64,000 nt of DNA from Nocardia brasiliensis (GTDB lineage: Bacteria; Actinomycetota; Actinomycetes; Mycobacteriales; Mycobacteriaceae). Location of the stretch: contig NZ_CP046171.1 of assembly GCF_011801125.1 (NCBI RefSeq), positions 1,860,001-1,924,000 of the forward strand, given 5' to 3'. The notes beneath the pieces were generated by a model, which worked only from the letters and a program-made list of their open reading frames with translations, did no database searches and was not told the DNA's origin. Shown one piece after another: positions 34,161 to 43,248 of the stretch (within the stretch, counting starts at the first letter, position 1; every line of letters starts with the position of its first letter). The position numbers and the translations under genes are program-made.

Positions 34161-35312
34161 ATGAAGTTCTACCTGGGCACCCACCAACCCCACTGGCTTG
34201 CCCGCACCACCGAGCCACTGTTCATCAGTGACGCTCGTCTGCGTGATCGCAAGTCCTTCCCGCGAGCACAAGGCGAATGGGCCCTCGACAGCGGCGGTTT
34301 CACTCAGCTGCAGAAGTACGGGAGTTGGGATTCGGTCAGCCCGCGCCAATACATGGATCGGGTGCGGCGCTACGACGAAGAGATCGGCGGCCTGGCGTGG
34401 GCGGCGCCGCAGGACTGGATGTGTGAATCGTTGATTCGTCACGGCGGGGTGGGATCGCGAGGGATCCGTTTCGTCGGAACCGGGTTGAGCACCCGTGAAC
34501 ACCTCCACCGCACCGTCGGCAACCTCATCGATCTCCGCTCGCTGGACTCAGGCCAGCGGATCATTCCTTCGATCCAAGGTGAAAACCGCGAAGACTACGA
34601 ACTCTGCATCGACCTCTACGCCAAGGCCGGCATCGACCTAGCCGCCGAACCGATCGTCGCGGTCGGCAGCGTCTGCCGACGACAAGCCACCACCGAGGCC
34701 GCTGACATCATCACCGCCATCACGGAAGCCGTGCCCGGGATCCGCCTGCACGGATTCGGGATCAAAACCTCCGGACTCGCCGCCTACGGCTCACTGCTGG
34801 CATCCTCCGACAGCACCGCCTGGTCCGACACCGCACGACACGAAGCGATCCTGCTACCGGGATGCACAGGACACAAGAACTGCGCCAACTGCATCCGGTG
34901 GGCCTTCCAATGGCGCCACAAGGTCCTCGCATCATTGGCTGGACACGCCACCCGAATCCCGCTGTGCGCGAGCCCGTCCGACCGTCCGCTGTCCAGAAAA
35001 CTGGACAGAACCCTGTGTGCTTCACACCGGTTGGCGCTGTCTGGGTTCCGCGACGAAGCCGCCCGCCTCGAACGCGACACCACCATCCGTTGGGCCCACC
35101 GCGACGGTATGACCGTGCGACAGATCGCAACTCGCATGGACCTGAGCCCCGCCCGGGTGGGGCAGATCCTCGCCCAACCCGAGCAACGCGCGCTGCTGCC
35201 ACAACTTCAGGACTTGCGCCGTAAATGGAACGTCGACGCAGAACCAGCAACCCGTGCGGCGGCCGACCATATCATCGCCACCCTCACCGCCGCAGAACTA
35301 GCCACCACCTAG
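34161..35312 (+). CDS. DpdA-like deazapurine DNA modification enzyme with C-terminal HTH
   Basis: 383 aa TGT/DpdA-like TIM-barrel protein. Signatures: LDSGGFTQL (residues ~43-51), AAPQDWMCE, IPSIQGE, VGSVCRR, LHGFGIKT, and a zinc-type cluster GCTGHKNCANC (~235-245). Residues ~308-340 add a helix-turn-helix (GMTVRQIATRMDLSPARVGQIL). DpdA-family proteins exchange guanine in DNA for a 7-deazaguanine. No preQ0 synthesis genes are in the window, so precursor must come from elsewhere. The neighbouring CoiA-like nuclease and KAP NTPase suggest a modification/defence context. Confidence 0.78.
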   Translation: MKFYLGTHQPHWLARTTEPLFISDARLRDRKSFPRAQGEWALDSGGFTQLQKYGSWDSVSPRQYMDRVRRYDEEIGGLAWAAPQDWMCESLIRHGGVGSRGIRFVGTGLSTREHLHRTVGNLIDLRSLDSGQRIIPSIQGENREDYELCIDLYAKAGIDLAAEPIVAVGSVCRRQATTEAADIITAITEAVPGIRLHGFGIKTSGLAAYGSLLASSDSTAWSDTARHEAILLPGCTGHKNCANCIRWAFQWRHKVLASLAGHATRIPLCASPSDRPLSRKLDRTLCASHRLALSGFRDEAARLERDTTIRWAHRDGMTVRQIATRMDLSPARVGQILAQPEQRALLPQLQDLRRKWNVDAEPATRAAADHIIATLTAAELATT

Positions 35313-35603
35313 GGCCAGGGGGTCGCTGCAGTCACACACCATCGACCGGGAGGTCGCGGCAAGGAGATCAAATCCGGCCAGACGACGATCGACCGCGCGA
35401 TACCATCGTCTGCGGGATCTGCGCAGCCCTTCACTATCCAGGGCCAGCTTGACGCATAAGCCTCAATTCGGCCCACCATCCGGTGGTCACTCGCCCAGTC
35501 TGGGGATCAAATCCGTTCGTGCGCATCGAAACCCGGTTTCTGTCATACCCGGTCGCTACCGTGATAGACGGCCGAAGTCCGCGTGGTTGTGCAGGGGTGA
35601 GCG
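35313..35603. other. Spacer with a fragment resembling a zinc-ribbon tail
   Basis: About 290 bp. A short frame near 35395-35452 ends DTIVCGICAALH, echoing the VCGVCADPF tail of the SprT-like protein, and may be a degraded copy. A CTCAATTCGG segment occurs here (about 35462) and in the spacer near 34022. No intact gene seen. Confidence 0.3.
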
Positions 35604-36623
35604 ATGGCCATGGCTGATCGAAGTCGGCGCCAAGGATCGCGTAGCGGCGCTGTGATGATGACTGCGGCGCTGACGCCCGGACGGGAGTATGTCGACATCA
35701 GCCACGATGTTGTTTTCCAGGCATGGCATGGTCGTGCCGGATTGACATGTTTGGGCTGCAAGGATCGGCTCACCGTCGTCGCTCTGCCGACGGGTACGCG
35801 GTTTCTGCGCCACGAAGCTGGCAGGAAGGCGCGCACCGGCGTGGGGGAGCACCACAGCGGTGAGGAAACCTATCTGCACAACCGTGCCAAGCACTGGGTG
35901 CGCAACCAGTTGCGGTCGGTCGGCGTGACCGATGCTGAGGTCGAGCGTGCCATCGCCAGCCGGACACCCGACGTGTCCGGTCACTACCAAGGGCACCTGT
36001 TCGCGGTCGAAGTCCAATGGTCCCCGCTGACGGAAAACATGGCTCGCGAACGAACCGCTGCACTCGGCGCGGCCGGCGTCGACCACCTCGTATGGCTGAC
36101 CCAAGACTGCGACTGGGTCTCTCGGCTGCCGGCGCTCGGGATTGCCGACTTCGACCCCGCCGAGGACGAATACGAGGCCTTCACCGGCTTCTACCGCGGG
36201 CACTCGCGAGGAATGCGCGAGACACGACACCCGGTCAGTACTTTTCTGCGGCAATGGATCAACGACGAACTCGGCTGGGCACACATCGACCTCAGCCGCC
36301 GAGGATGGGCCATCGTGACCGACTGGGAACAACGCACCCGACAGCAATCCGCCACCCTCACCGACCTCAAACGTCAACTCGACAACCGAGTAACCGAGAA
36401 CGCTGAACTCGAGACCGCACTCGACGCCGCAACCACGTCCGCGGAGAAGGCTGCCGAGGATCTGATCAAAGCCGAGATCGTCGTCGATCAGCTCAAGGAC
36501 AAGAACCGGCGACTCGCCACCGAACTTCGCCACGAAACGGGTCTAACGCACACCGCGGCTGGCTTTGCTGGGGTTCTCGGGATCGTCGCGCTCATCCTGC
36601 TGGTGCTGCTGCTCGTGCTCTAG
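35604..36623 (+). CDS. CoiA-like PD-(D/E)xK nuclease with coiled coil and membrane tail
   Basis: 339 aa. CoiA-type N-terminus (LTCLGCKDRL ... RFLRHEAG), a nuclease core RTPDVSG ... FAVEVQWSPL with the PD and ExQ residues (~about 114-137), followed by ARERTAAL as in CoiA. Residues ~245-310 form a coiled coil, and the last ~25 are a hydrophobic anchor (VLGIVALILLVLLLVL). Tail anchoring of a nuclease is unusual. CoiA acts in DNA uptake in firmicutes; here a role in DNA entry or defence is inferred. A second ATG is at 35610. Confidence 0.72.
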   Translation: MAMADRSRRQGSRSGAVMMTAALTPGREYVDISHDVVFQAWHGRAGLTCLGCKDRLTVVALPTGTRFLRHEAGRKARTGVGEHHSGEETYLHNRAKHWVRNQLRSVGVTDAEVERAIASRTPDVSGHYQGHLFAVEVQWSPLTENMARERTAALGAAGVDHLVWLTQDCDWVSRLPALGIADFDPAEDEYEAFTGFYRGHSRGMRETRHPVSTFLRQWINDELGWAHIDLSRRGWAIVTDWEQRTRQQSATLTDLKRQLDNRVTENAELETALDAATTSAEKAAEDLIKAEIVVDQLKDKNRRLATELRHETGLTHTAAGFAGVLGIVALILLVLLLVL

Positions 36624-36829
36624 GCGGCGGTATCGCGCACTGGCTCCGAGCCAACGGTTGGCTCCCGCTCCTCGCCGCTGCAGCCATCGGCGGCCCCGTT
36701 CGATAGTCAACCAGACCCACTTTGCCACTCGGTTAGCCGAGCGTGTCGGGGCCTGTTTGTAGGCTCGACGTGGCGCGCGACTGTGATCACGCAGTTGGCC
36801 GCCGCGGCGGACCGCACGAAGGAGGGTAC

Positions 36830-39682
36830 ATGCCTGCTTGGGCGCTGTTGACGAAGGCTAAGGGCCGGAGTTGGGAGAGCAATGAGGGGTACCCCGATGT
36901 GCTAGGGAGCGAGTATGTCTACGACAGTGCGGTAGGTAACCACCGTCAGGTTGCGGTCGGTGACGTGGTGGTCCTCCGAAGCTCGGAAACGGTCTATGGG
37001 ATCTCACGTATCGATCGAATTGACACCGAATCAACCGTGAAGACCCGGCTGCTGTGCCCCAACTGTGGCAAGACCGGCTTCGACCGCCGGACTTCAATCA
37101 AACCGATATTTCGGTGTGGATCCTGCCAACACACTTTCGACACACCGAACAAGGCGGAAGTACCGATCGTCCGATACAGGGCCGGCTACGCACAGCGGTG
37201 GCACCCTCTGGACGGTGAACTGACCAGCAAACAGATCGAGCCAGCTCTCGACAACGCAAAACAGAGCGCAATTCGCCGCTGTGATCTCGATATTCTTGCC
37301 GGAATACTCGACGGGATCGGCGTTCGAATCCCGGATCCGGTCGACACCTCGACGACTTCAGCACACAGCGGCCCCGCTTCCGATGTCAATGTCACCGCTG
37401 TGGGTGACGAGATCAACGCGACCGATAGCGCCACTGTCTGGAAAAGGGCTACGGTCTCGATTCCAGCTATTTCCGACGATGAGACACTTGGCCCTGATCT
37501 ACTCGGCATTGCGCCGGACGCACGTGCGCTAGCAGCACTCCTCGCGTCAAAGAACTTGATCACACCGTTGGCTGTGGCGCTGTATGGGGAATGGGGAGTC
37601 GGCAAGACGTTCTTCATGAACCAGATTCAGGCATACATCGATGCTTTCACCAGTAGTGACCCGGAAGGCACCGTCTTCCAACCCGGGGTGCAGCACGTCG
37701 TGTTCCGGGCATGGCACTACGAGCGAGGCGACCTCATGGCTAGCCTCCATCAGCACATCTTCGAAACTCTCGATCTGCCGCCTGAGACCCCTGCAGAGAA
37801 ACTGCAGAAGGCGCACGACCGCGTCGTGGCCCTCGCCGAATCGGTTGCGACTGCCCGAACGCAAGTAGTGGCGATCGAAGGAGAAATCGACAGACTCGGT
37901 GCGAGGATCGAGACTGTCCGAATTCGTCACGAAGCAGAACTGGAATCGCTCAAATCTGTACGACCAGAAGACATCTGGTCGGCGGCTACCGACGGTGACG
38001 CGTTGCGTAGCCAGTTCGAGACGGCCGCCCAACAGATGAAGATCTCGGAGGCAGTCGACAGTGTTCGAGAGTTGCGTGACTCTGCCGATGAGATCGTCGC
38101 GCAATGGAGCAGGATCCGGCTGCTCGGAACCCCGTCAGCGCCGCGGCGCACATCGCCACTACTGGGTGGACTCCTCGCCGGCCTGTTTGTCCTGATATTG
38201 ACGCTGATTCTCGCGAAGGTCGGTCCTGATGACTACCACGCGGTGGCTACATCGGTCGGATGGTTCGCGGCGGCGATCGCAGGCGTCGCAACAGGTTTGA
38301 GCAAACTTTCCAAGCTGATCTCAAAGATTCTTGCGCCGGCCGAGCGGGTGCAACGGTGCATCGCACGCCGGGTCCAAAATAAGAAGATTGACCAGGCAGT
38401 CGAGCTTGCGGACCTAGAAAAAGAAGTGGCTCAGAAGCGTAGCGAGCTTGCCGAGGCCTGTCGCGCAAAGGTCGACGCACTCAAGGAGTTGGACGAGGCG
38501 CGCCGCGAACGTGATGATCTGAAACCGTCGATCGTGTTGCAGCGCTTCATAGCCGACCGCGCTGCAACGGTGGAGTACGAGGAAAACCTCGGTGTGACCA
38601 CCCGGATCCTCCGCGATCTACGGAACCTGTGCCAACATCTCAGCGACGCAATCGCCGAGCCTGAGGCCAGAACCAAACGTGTGGTCCTCTACATCGACGA
38701 TCTCGATAGGTGCTCAACAAAGACCGTCGTAGCTGTACTGGAAGCAGTTCACCTGTTCCTTGGCCTCCCCCATTTCGTGGTCGTGATGGGAGTTGCCCCG
38801 CGCAGTCTGGATCGATCCCTCCGAGCATGTCATCCAGAACTGCTCGAATCCGGAGATTGCGCTCCCACACCGTCGGACTACCTGGAAAAAATCTTCCAGT
38901 TGACTTTCACCTTGCCGCCGATGAGTCCAGAGGGATGCAGAGCCATCCTGCGCGAGGTTGTCGACCGCAACGATGGACCAATCCCGAGAAGCGGTTCGAC
39001 GGAAGTTTTGCCAGACGATCAGATCAACGAGGTCCCCGGTCCCGACGAGACCGACAGTGCTGGAGACCTGCCCGGAACTTCGGCCGACGGCGTTACAACC
39101 GAGCAGGACAGTCCGGCAGGGCATTTCGATGCGATGCCCGACGAACTACTTACCGAATCGTTGGCGCTGTCCGAGAGCGACCGCGAGATTCTGGATCTAG
39201 TGGCACCGCTCGTAGCAACGACTCCGAGACGGGCCAAACGTTTCGTCACTGTCTACACCGTGGTCCGAGCGCGGCTCTCTGCAGAACCACACGACCCTGC
39301 CGCGCTCGCAGTTCTCGTCGCGGCCTTGCTTGGTGCACCCGAAACTCTCGGCTGTGCGCTTCGCCATTGTGATGCCGCGACCGAAACGGCGGAATCCTTC
39401 GGGAACTGGGCTGAGAGCATCCAATATCCCAGTGTCGCAACTCTAGAGGGAAGTCGGGTCGCGGCGTTTCTTGCCAAAGCAGACCGGTTGCTCGACCTTC
39501 CTATGGAGACCGTTCTAGCCAACCGGCATCAGGTCTTGCCCTACACAATCGGCATCACCAACAATCCGCCACTGCCCGGAAACGAATCCGATGATCCCGC
39601 GGACGGTGGCGATCTCGAAGTTCAACCGTTCGATCCCGACAGTCGTGCGGAGCCAGCGATTCCGGTGTGGGTAAGCCGGTAG
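36830..39682 (+). CDS. KAP-family P-loop NTPase with EVE/zinc-ribbon-like N-terminal domain
   Basis: 950 aa from ATG 36830, preceded by AAGGAGGG. Residues ~1-115 form a compact domain (WALLTKAKG, HRQVAVGDVVVLRSS, GISRIDRI) with a zinc ribbon (CPNCGKTG ... CGSCQ), like the heads of some modified-DNA endonucleases. The KAP NTPase follows: Walker A GEWGVGKTFF (~252) and Walker B VVLYIDDLDRCS (~619). Two transmembrane segments (~443-465 and ~470-490) and coiled coils are inserted between them, as is typical. KAP NTPases occur in defence systems; the fused reader-like head next to a DpdA-like gene is notable. Confidence 0.8.
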   Translation: MPAWALLTKAKGRSWESNEGYPDVLGSEYVYDSAVGNHRQVAVGDVVVLRSSETVYGISRIDRIDTESTVKTRLLCPNCGKTGFDRRTSIKPIFRCGSCQHTFDTPNKAEVPIVRYRAGYAQRWHPLDGELTSKQIEPALDNAKQSAIRRCDLDILAGILDGIGVRIPDPVDTSTTSAHSGPASDVNVTAVGDEINATDSATVWKRATVSIPAISDDETLGPDLLGIAPDARALAALLASKNLITPLAVALYGEWGVGKTFFMNQIQAYIDAFTSSDPEGTVFQPGVQHVVFRAWHYERGDLMASLHQHIFETLDLPPETPAEKLQKAHDRVVALAESVATARTQVVAIEGEIDRLGARIETVRIRHEAELESLKSVRPEDIWSAATDGDALRSQFETAAQQMKISEAVDSVRELRDSADEIVAQWSRIRLLGTPSAPRRTSPLLGGLLAGLFVLILTLILAKVGPDDYHAVATSVGWFAAAIAGVATGLSKLSKLISKILAPAERVQRCIARRVQNKKIDQAVELADLEKEVAQKRSELAEACRAKVDALKELDEARRERDDLKPSIVLQRFIADRAATVEYEENLGVTTRILRDLRNLCQHLSDAIAEPEARTKRVVLYIDDLDRCSTKTVVAVLEAVHLFLGLPHFVVVMGVAPRSLDRSLRACHPELLESGDCAPTPSDYLEKIFQLTFTLPPMSPEGCRAILREVVDRNDGPIPRSGSTEVLPDDQINEVPGPDETDSAGDLPGTSADGVTTEQDSPAGHFDAMPDELLTESLALSESDREILDLVAPLVATTPRRAKRFVTVYTVVRARLSAEPHDPAALAVLVAALLGAPETLGCALRHCDAATETAESFGNWAESIQYPSVATLEGSRVAAFLAKADRLLDLPMETVLANRHQVLPYTIGITNNPPLPGNESDDPADGGDLEVQPFDPDSRAEPAIPVWVSR

Positions 39683-39723
39683 GGGTGTAGCACAAGGCGA
39701 CGGTAGGTCGGAAAGCGATCGGA

Positions 39724-40092
39724 TCACGCCCGCGGCGGCATCCAGCCGTCCTTCTCGGGAAGATGAGGAATCCACGCTTCAACGAGTTCAGCCGCTTCCT
39801 GTAGTTCCTGGAGAAGGATGCGTGCTTCTTTTCGCGTGCCTATGAACCCGCACTGCCCGAACATCTCTGCCTCTATACGAGGATTTCCCGGCGTTCCGTC
39901 GGCGCTGATGTTGCAAACCAAAGTCGCCATGAACTCGAGCGATCCTTTAGCTAGGTACCTGGGGATAGAGGTACCTGCCGAGTCGCTCATATGAAGGACG
40001 TCCTCACGGCATTTTTCTATGGTGTGTGTCTCCGTGCACCAGTCTGGACACGCATATTCGGGGATTAGTGAGGTCTGCGTGACTGTATTCAC
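39724..40092 (-). CDS. DUF6907-like small protein
   Basis: 122 aa. N-terminal CPDWCTETHTIEKC gives a Cys/His cluster (residues ~15-28), followed by beta-rich sequence and a helical end (ARILLQELQEAAELVEAWI). This matches small actinobacterial proteins common on plasmids and phages. Function unknown. The minus-strand block starting here is separated from the KAP gene by only ~40 bp. Confidence 0.6.
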   Translation of the reverse strand: MNTVTQTSLIPEYACPDWCTETHTIEKCREDVLHMSDSAGTSIPRYLAKGSLEFMATLVCNISADGTPGNPRIEAEMFGQCGFIGTRKEARILLQELQEAAELVEAWIPHLPEKDGWMPPRA

Positions 40093-40168
40093 GGGTTCCG
40101 ATTATCGCGACCAGTAGGAGAATCACAGGTAGGCGCGCCCGGAACGTACTTCGCAAACCGACAATGAA

Positions 40169-40223
40169 GTCAGCACTACCGCCGACCTCGGCCGGGCGGT
40201 CATTGCGGGCGGGCAGTGCTGAC
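40169..40223. repeat. Inverted repeat in spacer
   Basis: GTCAGCACT (40169-40177) pairs with AGTGCTGAC (40215-40223), with inner ACCGCC / GGCGGT arms able to extend the structure. It lies between two minus-strand genes and may act as terminator or regulator. Confidence 0.5.
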
Positions 40224-40297
40224 GTCGAAGGGTAGAACTTCTGCCTTCCAAGCAAACACCGCCACGGAAGCCGGGCGACAACAGCAAGCTAAATAGT

Positions 40298-41101
40298 TCA
40301 GCGTCGGCGTTGACGGCGCAGCCACCGCCAGCGTGATAGAGAGGTACCGGGCGCTGGTTTCGGTGCTGCTGCTAGATCGATGGTGTGCCGGTCTGCCCAG
40401 GCGCCGGTGAGCGTGCGCCGTACCGACCCTTCACCGACCACGCGCGTGGCGATAGCCAATGCGCCCGGCTCGTCACTGAGCTCCTCAGCCCGCAGCTCAG
40501 TGCATGCCGCGGCGGCTGCGGCGATGTCGGGGTGCAGCGAGAGGTGCACGACTGCACCGGTTTCCGACGTGATGACCAGTATCCCTACCGCGGTGCTGGC
40601 GGTGTCTTTTGCCAGCCGGGTCTGCTTGTCGAGCACTCCGCCTGGCTTGGCGCCGAAGCGGTCGACGACCTCGATGCGGGTTTGAGCCAAGTCCAGCCAC
40701 AGGCATCGTTTCGCGATATCTCGTTCGCTGATCCCGAGCGTGGCGACCAGCTCATCCATGCTCGGCGGTGGGTTCGCTGCCCAGGCGTGGATCAGTTGTT
40801 CGTCGGCTGCCGCGTCCCAGTATGGGATTCCTTGCTGGGTGTGCGCGGTGCGCGCCATCTGTTCCCAGTCGAAATCCGGTGAGGCGGCCATCTGTCGCAG
40901 TTTCCGTAGCGCCATGGTCTCGCCCCAGGCGTCCAGCAGCAGTAGTTTCGCGCGAGCCCGGATCGCGGTGAGACTGCGACCGAGGTGGTCGGCTATTTCC
41001 TGGTCCGACATCGACGTGCGCAGCGCGGCAACGAATTTCTGATAGTCCTCGCCGTTCCAGAAACTGTCCCGACGATCCTCAGCCCCCAGCGTCATGAGCA
41101 C
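40298..41101 (-). CDS. Hypothetical protein with HTH-like N-terminal half, 267 aa
   Basis: Starts GTG at 41101. Residues ~25-55 (RTSMSDQEIADHLGRSLTAIRARAKLL) and ~112-135 (SMDELVATLGISERDIAKRCL) look like helix-turn-helix units of SANT/Myb-like or sigma-4-like type. The middle is alpha/beta and the end Arg-rich. No family recognised; DNA binding likely. Confidence 0.55.
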   Translation of the reverse strand: MLMTLGAEDRRDSFWNGEDYQKFVAALRTSMSDQEIADHLGRSLTAIRARAKLLLLDAWGETMALRKLRQMAASPDFDWEQMARTAHTQQGIPYWDAAADEQLIHAWAANPPPSMDELVATLGISERDIAKRCLWLDLAQTRIEVVDRFGAKPGGVLDKQTRLAKDTASTAVGILVITSETGAVVHLSLHPDIAAAAAACTELRAEELSDEPGALAIATRVVGEGSVRRTLTGAWADRHTIDLAAAPKPAPGTSLSRWRWLRRQRRR

Positions 41102-41241
41102 ATCCTCGCAAACGGCACCGACACGCTCTTGTGCCCGCTGGGTTCAGGATTCAGTTGCGCGGTGTGTTGGTCAAGTAGTCGGTGCCGACTGTCCAGCGAG
41201 GTGCGCCGGAAATCCGCCAGGCGCGCCCCGGGCGATGTAGA

Positions 41242-41562
41242 TCAGTAGCAGTCGAGGTGGCCGGCGAAGCCGATCCGATAGTCCGCGACCGCTTCGGCAA
41301 GGAACTGGAGCCTGCGCGCGACCACATCCGCCGGTCCGGCGATCTGCCATCCGTCGCCGTCCGCGCGAAGTCCGCCGATGTTGGGCAGCGCCAGCAGCTC
41401 CAACGCGGCAGTGACCTCGTCACAGGTTGGTGCCGGGTCGAGGGCGCGGCGAACGACTCGGAGAATGTCTGCGGTCGCGAACCCGCCAGTGCCGTCTTCG
41501 TCGTCGATCGCGGCCATCACCACCGAGAGCACGTCACCGGGCCGTTCTTCGGATGTCGTCAT
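41242..41562 (-). CDS. Hypothetical protein, 106 aa
   Basis: ATG at 41562 with AGGAG upstream, overlapping the stop of the preceding gene (TGATG), which sets the start. Acidic, helical, with a winged-helix-like pattern (GGFATADILRVVRRAL). No family recognised. Confidence 0.6.
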   Translation of the reverse strand: MTTSEERPGDVLSVVMAAIDDEDGTGGFATADILRVVRRALDPAPTCDEVTAALELLALPNIGGLRADGDGWQIAGPADVVARRLQFLAEAVADYRIGFAGHLDCY

Positions 41563-41894
41563 CAAGAGCTCCTGCGGTTTCTCTTCGGTTCGATCAGCGA
41601 ACGCCGCGGGCACCACTGGAAAGCGGGAACGTGGCCGCGCTGATCGGCGGTGGGGATCACGAACGAGCACAACCCGATCCAGGAACCGTCGATGCACTCC
41701 GCCCACGCATGAACCAGTCCTGGCACTGTCCGACGCAGGTCTAGGCCGGCCGATTTGACGCGCAGCGAGGCGCCGCCACCCCGTAGGTGGGTGATGGTAG
41801 AGATAGCTGTGCCGAGCTCGACGAGAACTGGCTTCGGTGGGTCGACAACCCGCCAAAGCGACGAGGAGAACTCATCGGTCCAGTACTCGAACAT
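41562..41894 (-). CDS. Hypothetical protein, 110 aa
   Basis: Upstream partner of the 106-aa gene, coupled by overlap. Mixed alpha/beta sequence (VLVELGTAISTITHLRGGG ... VHAWAECIDGSWIGLC) with an Arg-rich end. Short proteins of this kind occur on nocardial elements. Function unknown. Confidence 0.58.
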   Translation of the reverse strand: MFEYWTDEFSSSLWRVVDPPKPVLVELGTAISTITHLRGGGASLRVKSAGLDLRRTVPGLVHAWAECIDGSWIGLCSFVIPTADQRGHVPAFQWCPRRSLIEPKRNRRSS

Positions 41895-41943
41895 AGTTTC
41901 GAATGTTAGCGCGTGTCGACCCTGGTTAGTCGGACGCTCAAGT

Positions 41944-41949
41944 TAGGCT
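41944..41949 (+). promoter_or_regulatory. -10 box of leaderless promoter
   Basis: TAGGCT ends 6 bases before the GTG at 41956, fitting leaderless initiation. Confidence 0.45.
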
Positions 41950-41955
41950 GCGATC

Positions 41956-42144
41956 GTGGCGTTCGTGGAAGGTTCCAAGGTCAAGATCGGTGCCAACGGC
42001 GGCTCCGAGTTCGTTGTGATCGAAGTCGAGCACAACGGAGACCCCGGCGTCGTGCTGATCAAGCCGGTCATCGACGCCGGCTACGAGTTCCCGATGCGCG
42101 TCGCCGATCTGGTGCTCATCGACGACCACCCCGAAACGGCCTAG
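41956..42144 (+). CDS. Small beta-rich protein, 62 aa
   Basis: GTG start, probably leaderless. Sequence (GSKVKIGANGGSEFVVIEVEHNGDPGVVLIKPVI) looks like a small SH3/KOW-like barrel. Convergent with the 186-aa HTH gene, 9 bp apart. Function unknown. Confidence 0.55.
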   Translation: MAFVEGSKVKIGANGGSEFVVIEVEHNGDPGVVLIKPVIDAGYEFPMRVADLVLIDDHPETA

Positions 42145-42153
42145 CGCCGGGCT

Positions 42154-42714
42154 CTACTCTGTCGAATCGCGCGGCGGCAACTGTTGGAGCTGCTCGTACA
42201 GTGCGGCGATGGGGCGCATGCCTCCCGGGTCGTACTCGTCGAGGGGATCGACGGGGCGGTGATCGGTCTTGCGTCGTGTGATCTCGAGTTCGCCGACTGC
42301 CTTGTGCCACCGTTCGTAGGCCGCTTGTTTGGACTTTCCGCACGCCGCGCCCACCTGCTGCCACGTCGCGCCGGCGAACCGCGCTGCCGCTACCGCGCCA
42401 CGAACATCCATGTTCGCTTTGCATAGAATTCTGAGTTTGGTCAGTTCCAGATTCAACCGCGTAGGAGACCGGTCGGAATTGTTCCCAGCATTCAATTTCG
42501 ATACATCTTCGCTGTTTGTCGCATTACCAAGCAGTAGCTTCGTGGCGAGTTCGCTGCATTTGGTAATCATTGCTAGCTCCAGGTCGGTGGCGGCCTGGGC
42601 AATCTCGTCGTCATCAGGGCACCGCGTAAGGTCGTCTACGTTGTCGCGCTGGTTCTCCATGGGTAAAGGATTCCTTGACGCAGCTAACCGTGTCAAGATT
42701 TTCTTTATCGTCAT
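42154..42714 (-). CDS. HTH protein, paralogue of the 26359 gene
   Basis: 186 aa; ATG 42714, with a second in-frame ATG at about 42660. N-terminal helices (DEIAQAATDLELAM...LATKLLLGN) and a helix-turn-helix (ATWQQVGAACGKSKQAAYERW) parallel those of the 159-aa protein in the transfer operon. Probably a DNA-binding regulator, transcribed away from the HTH-membrane gene at 43249. Confidence 0.6.
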   Translation of the reverse strand: MTIKKILTRLAASRNPLPMENQRDNVDDLTRCPDDDEIAQAATDLELAMITKCSELATKLLLGNATNSEDVSKLNAGNNSDRSPTRLNLELTKLRILCKANMDVRGAVAAARFAGATWQQVGAACGKSKQAAYERWHKAVGELEITRRKTDHRPVDPLDEYDPGGMRPIAALYEQLQQLPPRDSTE

Positions 42715-43248
42715 GTTTTCAACATCTTCCCAGCGTGTCGGTTTGAAACAGCGCTGTTCCCATTGTTGGCAGTGACTCAGATCACCAACTGACTGTGAGG
42801 TTTGTTACACCCGATTCGGGAACTTTGATCTTGATAACCGATGAGGCATTCCGTTTTGAGTGCTTCAACCAGGGCGAAATCGGGAATTATCGCCATTTGG
42901 TAGCAAATGCATCGCGGTCGACGCAATGTTATCGCCCTGTGATCCGGGCGAGGTATGCAGCTAAAGTCTGAAGCAAGCGTTGTGGTGGGCTGCTGTGCCC
43001 AGCCTGAAACAACGAGTGGTAACCGATGCGTGTCCGCCCCCGTGCCAGCGAGGGCGGATCACGGGTTTCGACAGCCGCCGCAACGCGTCCGATAACCGCT
43101 ACAATGCCGGAGCTGTCCTTGCCAACGATATCGGTTGCTGCTGTCCCATTCAATCGAACATGGTTGTTCGAAAGAACATTTGCAAAATCACCTGCACGTA
43201 CATCCACGACTCTAGAGCACCGTAGCACTCTCCTGCTGGGGGGCTCCC
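42715..43248. other. AT-richer divergent regulatory region
   Basis: About 530 bp without a supported gene. It contains a palindrome CGAACA-TGGT-TGTTCG (about 43156-43171) and GGCGAAATCGGGAATTATCGCC (about 42875-42896), a plausible operator pair for the flanking HTH proteins. Promoters for both divergent genes should lie here. Confidence 0.45.
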
